From: an uncultured Erysipelotrichaceae bacterium
Lineage (GTDB): Bacteria > Bacillota_I > Bacilli_A > RF39 > UBA660
Reading direction: 5' to 3'
DNA: 64,000 nucleotides
Assembly: GCA_902795975.1 (NCBI GenBank)
Contig: CADBNE010000024.1
Span: 1 to 64,000 of the forward strand
Of this stretch, positions 62,701-64,000 are shown piece by piece. Both the position numbers and the translations under genes were made by a program. Below the pieces are notes generated by a model. It made no database searches. It saw nothing but the letters and a program-made list of their open reading frames with translations, and was not told the origin of the DNA. How positions within the stretch are numbered: position 1 is the stretch's first letter; every line of letters begins with the position of its first letter.

Positions 62701-64000
62701 TTTATTAATATTAAATATAACTTGATACTTATCTTGTAAATCTATTTCATCAGTATCTATTTCATATCCACATTTTTCTATTGTCTCACTTAATTCTCTA
62801 ATAAGACTAAGTATTTTTTTAAATTCTATTTTTTCTACCTGTGGACCTGCATCTGGAATTACTGGGTCATATTGTTTATTATAATCTGTTACTATAATTG
62901 GTTGATTACCAATCATGTTATTTATATCTTCTTCTACTTCTTCAGCAGGCTCATCTATTTCTAAACTAGTAACCACTGGCGCTGGCTCTGGTAATTCAAC
63001 TTTTTCAGCTTCTTCAGTTGGTTCTTCTGGAACATCAATAATTGGAGATGTAGGCATAGATGATACATTTTCTTCTGACGAAGCAGTTACAAATATTGGT
63101 TTAGTTGTATTAAAAGTTATTAAATCTTCCTTTTCTTTCTCAGTTGGTTCAACATTATTTGTTTCTTCAATTTTCTCGTCTTTCTTTTCATCTTCAATTG
63201 TTTTATCAATAGTTAATGTATCATTTGATTCTTCTTCATTTGATGTTTCCACAGGTTCATCATTTACAGATACATCCAAATTATTTTGCATAGGACTTAA
63301 ACTACTTAAATCATTACTTACTACTGTAGTATTTTCTTCTTTTGGTTCATCAATTTTTATATCATCAAATGATGGATTTAAAGTAATTTGTTGATTAGAA
63401 CTTTCATCGCCCATTGGAGCAAGTAAATCTGGTTTCTTTTCTGAATCATTAGTTTTAAATATATCATCACTTGATTTTATTTCCTCTTTTTGTTCAATCT
63501 CTACTGTTGGAATTTGGATATTTGATGTATTATCACTTACTGATTCTTCATTTTTAAAATTAAATATTGATGAAGGAGCAGCTGGTTCATTAACATTTTC
63601 TTCTACTTTAACTTCTTCTTTTTTATTACTGTCAAATACATTACTAAATATTGAAACATTTGAAGTTGAATCTTCTTTTGGTTGATTATTAGTATCACTT
63701 TTTCTTAATAAATTTTGAAAAATATTGCTTCCACTATTATTATTAGCTGATTCTTTTTTATCATTTTTAGTTTCTGCATTTTGTTCATCATTATTAACTA
63801 AAAATTTTGAAAAAACATTTGAAGAAATATTTTCTGAATTAGTTGTAGTATCTTGTTTCTCACCATCAACAAATGAAGGATCCATAAATTTATTAAAAGT
63901 ATCTTTATCAATTTCTTCAGAAGATGATGTTGAAACACCCATTAAATTTTCAAACATACTTGATACATTAGGAGTAGAATTACTTGATACATCTTCATTT
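62695..64000 (-). CDS. Acidic disordered protein with repeated Phe motifs, 5' end outside window
   Basis: The frame is open to the window edge and coding-like before the first internal Met (…SSNSTPNVSS then MFENLM). That Met at 63957 has no SD, so the true start is beyond 64000; 434 codons are visible. Composition is Glu/Asp/Ser/Asn/Thr-rich and largely disordered. A short motif recurs: MFENLM, TFNKFM, VFSKFL, IFQNLL, IFSNVF, IFNFKN, about 20-30 residues apart. The last 50 residues are an ordered helical piece (FKKILSLIRELSETIEKCG) ending DKYQVIFNINKQ. Function unknown; likely a multi-site scaffold linked to the T7SS genes. Confidence 0.6.
   Translation of the reverse strand, partial: NEDVSSNSTPNVSSMFENLMGVSTSSSEEIDKDTFNKFMDPSFVDGEKQDTTTNSENISSNVFSKFLVNNDEQNAETKNDKKESANNNSGSNIFQNLLRKSDTNNQPKEDSTSNVSIFSNVFDSNKKEEVKVEENVNEPAAPSSIFNFKNEESVSDNTSNIQIPTVEIEQKEEIKSSDDIFKTNDSEKKPDLLAPMGDESSNQQITLNPSFDDIKIDEPKEENTTVVSNDLSSLSPMQNNLDVSVNDEPVETSNEEESNDTLTIDKTIEDEKKDEKIEETNNVEPTEKEKEDLITFNTTKPIFVTASSEENVSSMPTSPIIDVPEEPTEEAEKVELPEPAPVVTSLEIDEPAEEVEEDINNMIGNQPIIVTDYNKQYDPVIPDAGPQVEKIEFKKILSLIRELSETIEKCGYEIDTDEIDLQDKYQVIFNINKQ

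Noticed and set aside
62915..63394. 159-residue Ser-rich plus-strand frame
   Set aside because: It is the complement of the Glu/Asp-rich coding sequence on the minus strand and lacks an SD.
63957..63957. Start codon of the acidic Phe-motif protein at 63957
   Set aside because: No SD before it and the frame continues with coding character to the window edge.
1..64000. Mycoplasma-type code with TGA as Trp
   Set aside because: TGA ends several genes (36480-36482, 60101-60103) and Trp is TGG in conserved positions.
1..64000. tRNA, rRNA or other structural RNA genes
   Set aside because: Gaps between genes are short and none shows a T-loop or cloverleaf pattern.

Overview
The window is very AT-rich, densely packed bacterial chromosome. 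Genes are separated by a few bases or overlap by ATGA. Most starts have strong Shine-Dalgarno (SD) sequences of the AGGAGGTGAT type, and promoters are TTGACA/TATAAT-like. The genetic code is standard: TGA is used as a stop (for example in the ATGA overlaps near 36480 and 37238) and Trp is TGG. Gene content (MurA, Lgt, SpoIIR, EssC, WhiA, YvcK, DnaB, Soj/Spo0J) indicates a walled, Gram-positive, reduced Bacilli/Mollicutes-side Firmicute. The many lineage-only hypothetical proteins suggest an uncultured gut clade such as RF39. That placement is an inference.

Layout. 1-400: 5' end of the S10 ribosomal operon (rplC partial, rpsJ). 588-2271: small HNH protein and gpsA, divergent, around three DnaA-box-like repeats. 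2294-6460: membrane PQQ-like protein, orphans and rpsF-ssb-rpsR. 6523-10763: adhE and a lipoprotein with an HExxH motif. 10837-17133: ychF, an orphan, an AbgT transporter, yyzM, mscS, parB and parA, an arrangement that is origin-proximal in Bacillus. 17306-20959: large orphan and typA. 21141-23764: three GNAT acetyltransferases plus a DUF402 protein behind an attenuator-like leader. 23850-29011: transglutaminase-like protein, secreted thermonuclease, Nudix, YetF and orphans. 29067-31599: rpmE and a sigma factor with a 400-residue C-terminal extension. 31655-35941: Bax-inhibitor family protein, murA, fba, a spoIIR homologue and a zinc-ribbon membrane protein. 36028-41146: rlmH, walJ, an M23 peptidase, dnaB and rplI, again origin-proximal in Bacillus. 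41206-45166: orphans, nrnA and a protein with two alarmone-synthetase domains. 45273-50536: whiA-yvcK-lgt-yvlD-like group and uvrB. 50670-54662: Ig-like surface protein, DUF1847, pyk, DUF6935. 54682-64000: a type VII secretion (T7SS) locus with EssC, a YukD-like ubiquitin-fold protein, a tandem WXG100-like protein and several unrecognised helical or acidic partners.

How it fits together. Housekeeping genes (translation, wall precursor, glycolysis end steps, replication) are interleaved with unrecognised genes. The most unusual items are: the type VII cassette with unfamiliar partners in place of EsaA/EssA/EssB; the sigma factor with extra sigma4-like helical segments; the double RelA_SpoT protein whose second copy has lost its catalytic Glu; the DnaA boxes near gpsA and at the parAB promoter; and the attenuator in front of the acetyltransferase operon. 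I saw no tRNA, rRNA, CRISPR array, transposase or prophage. No gene-free stretch exceeds about 300 bases; the longest gaps are described as leaders or hold small ORFs.
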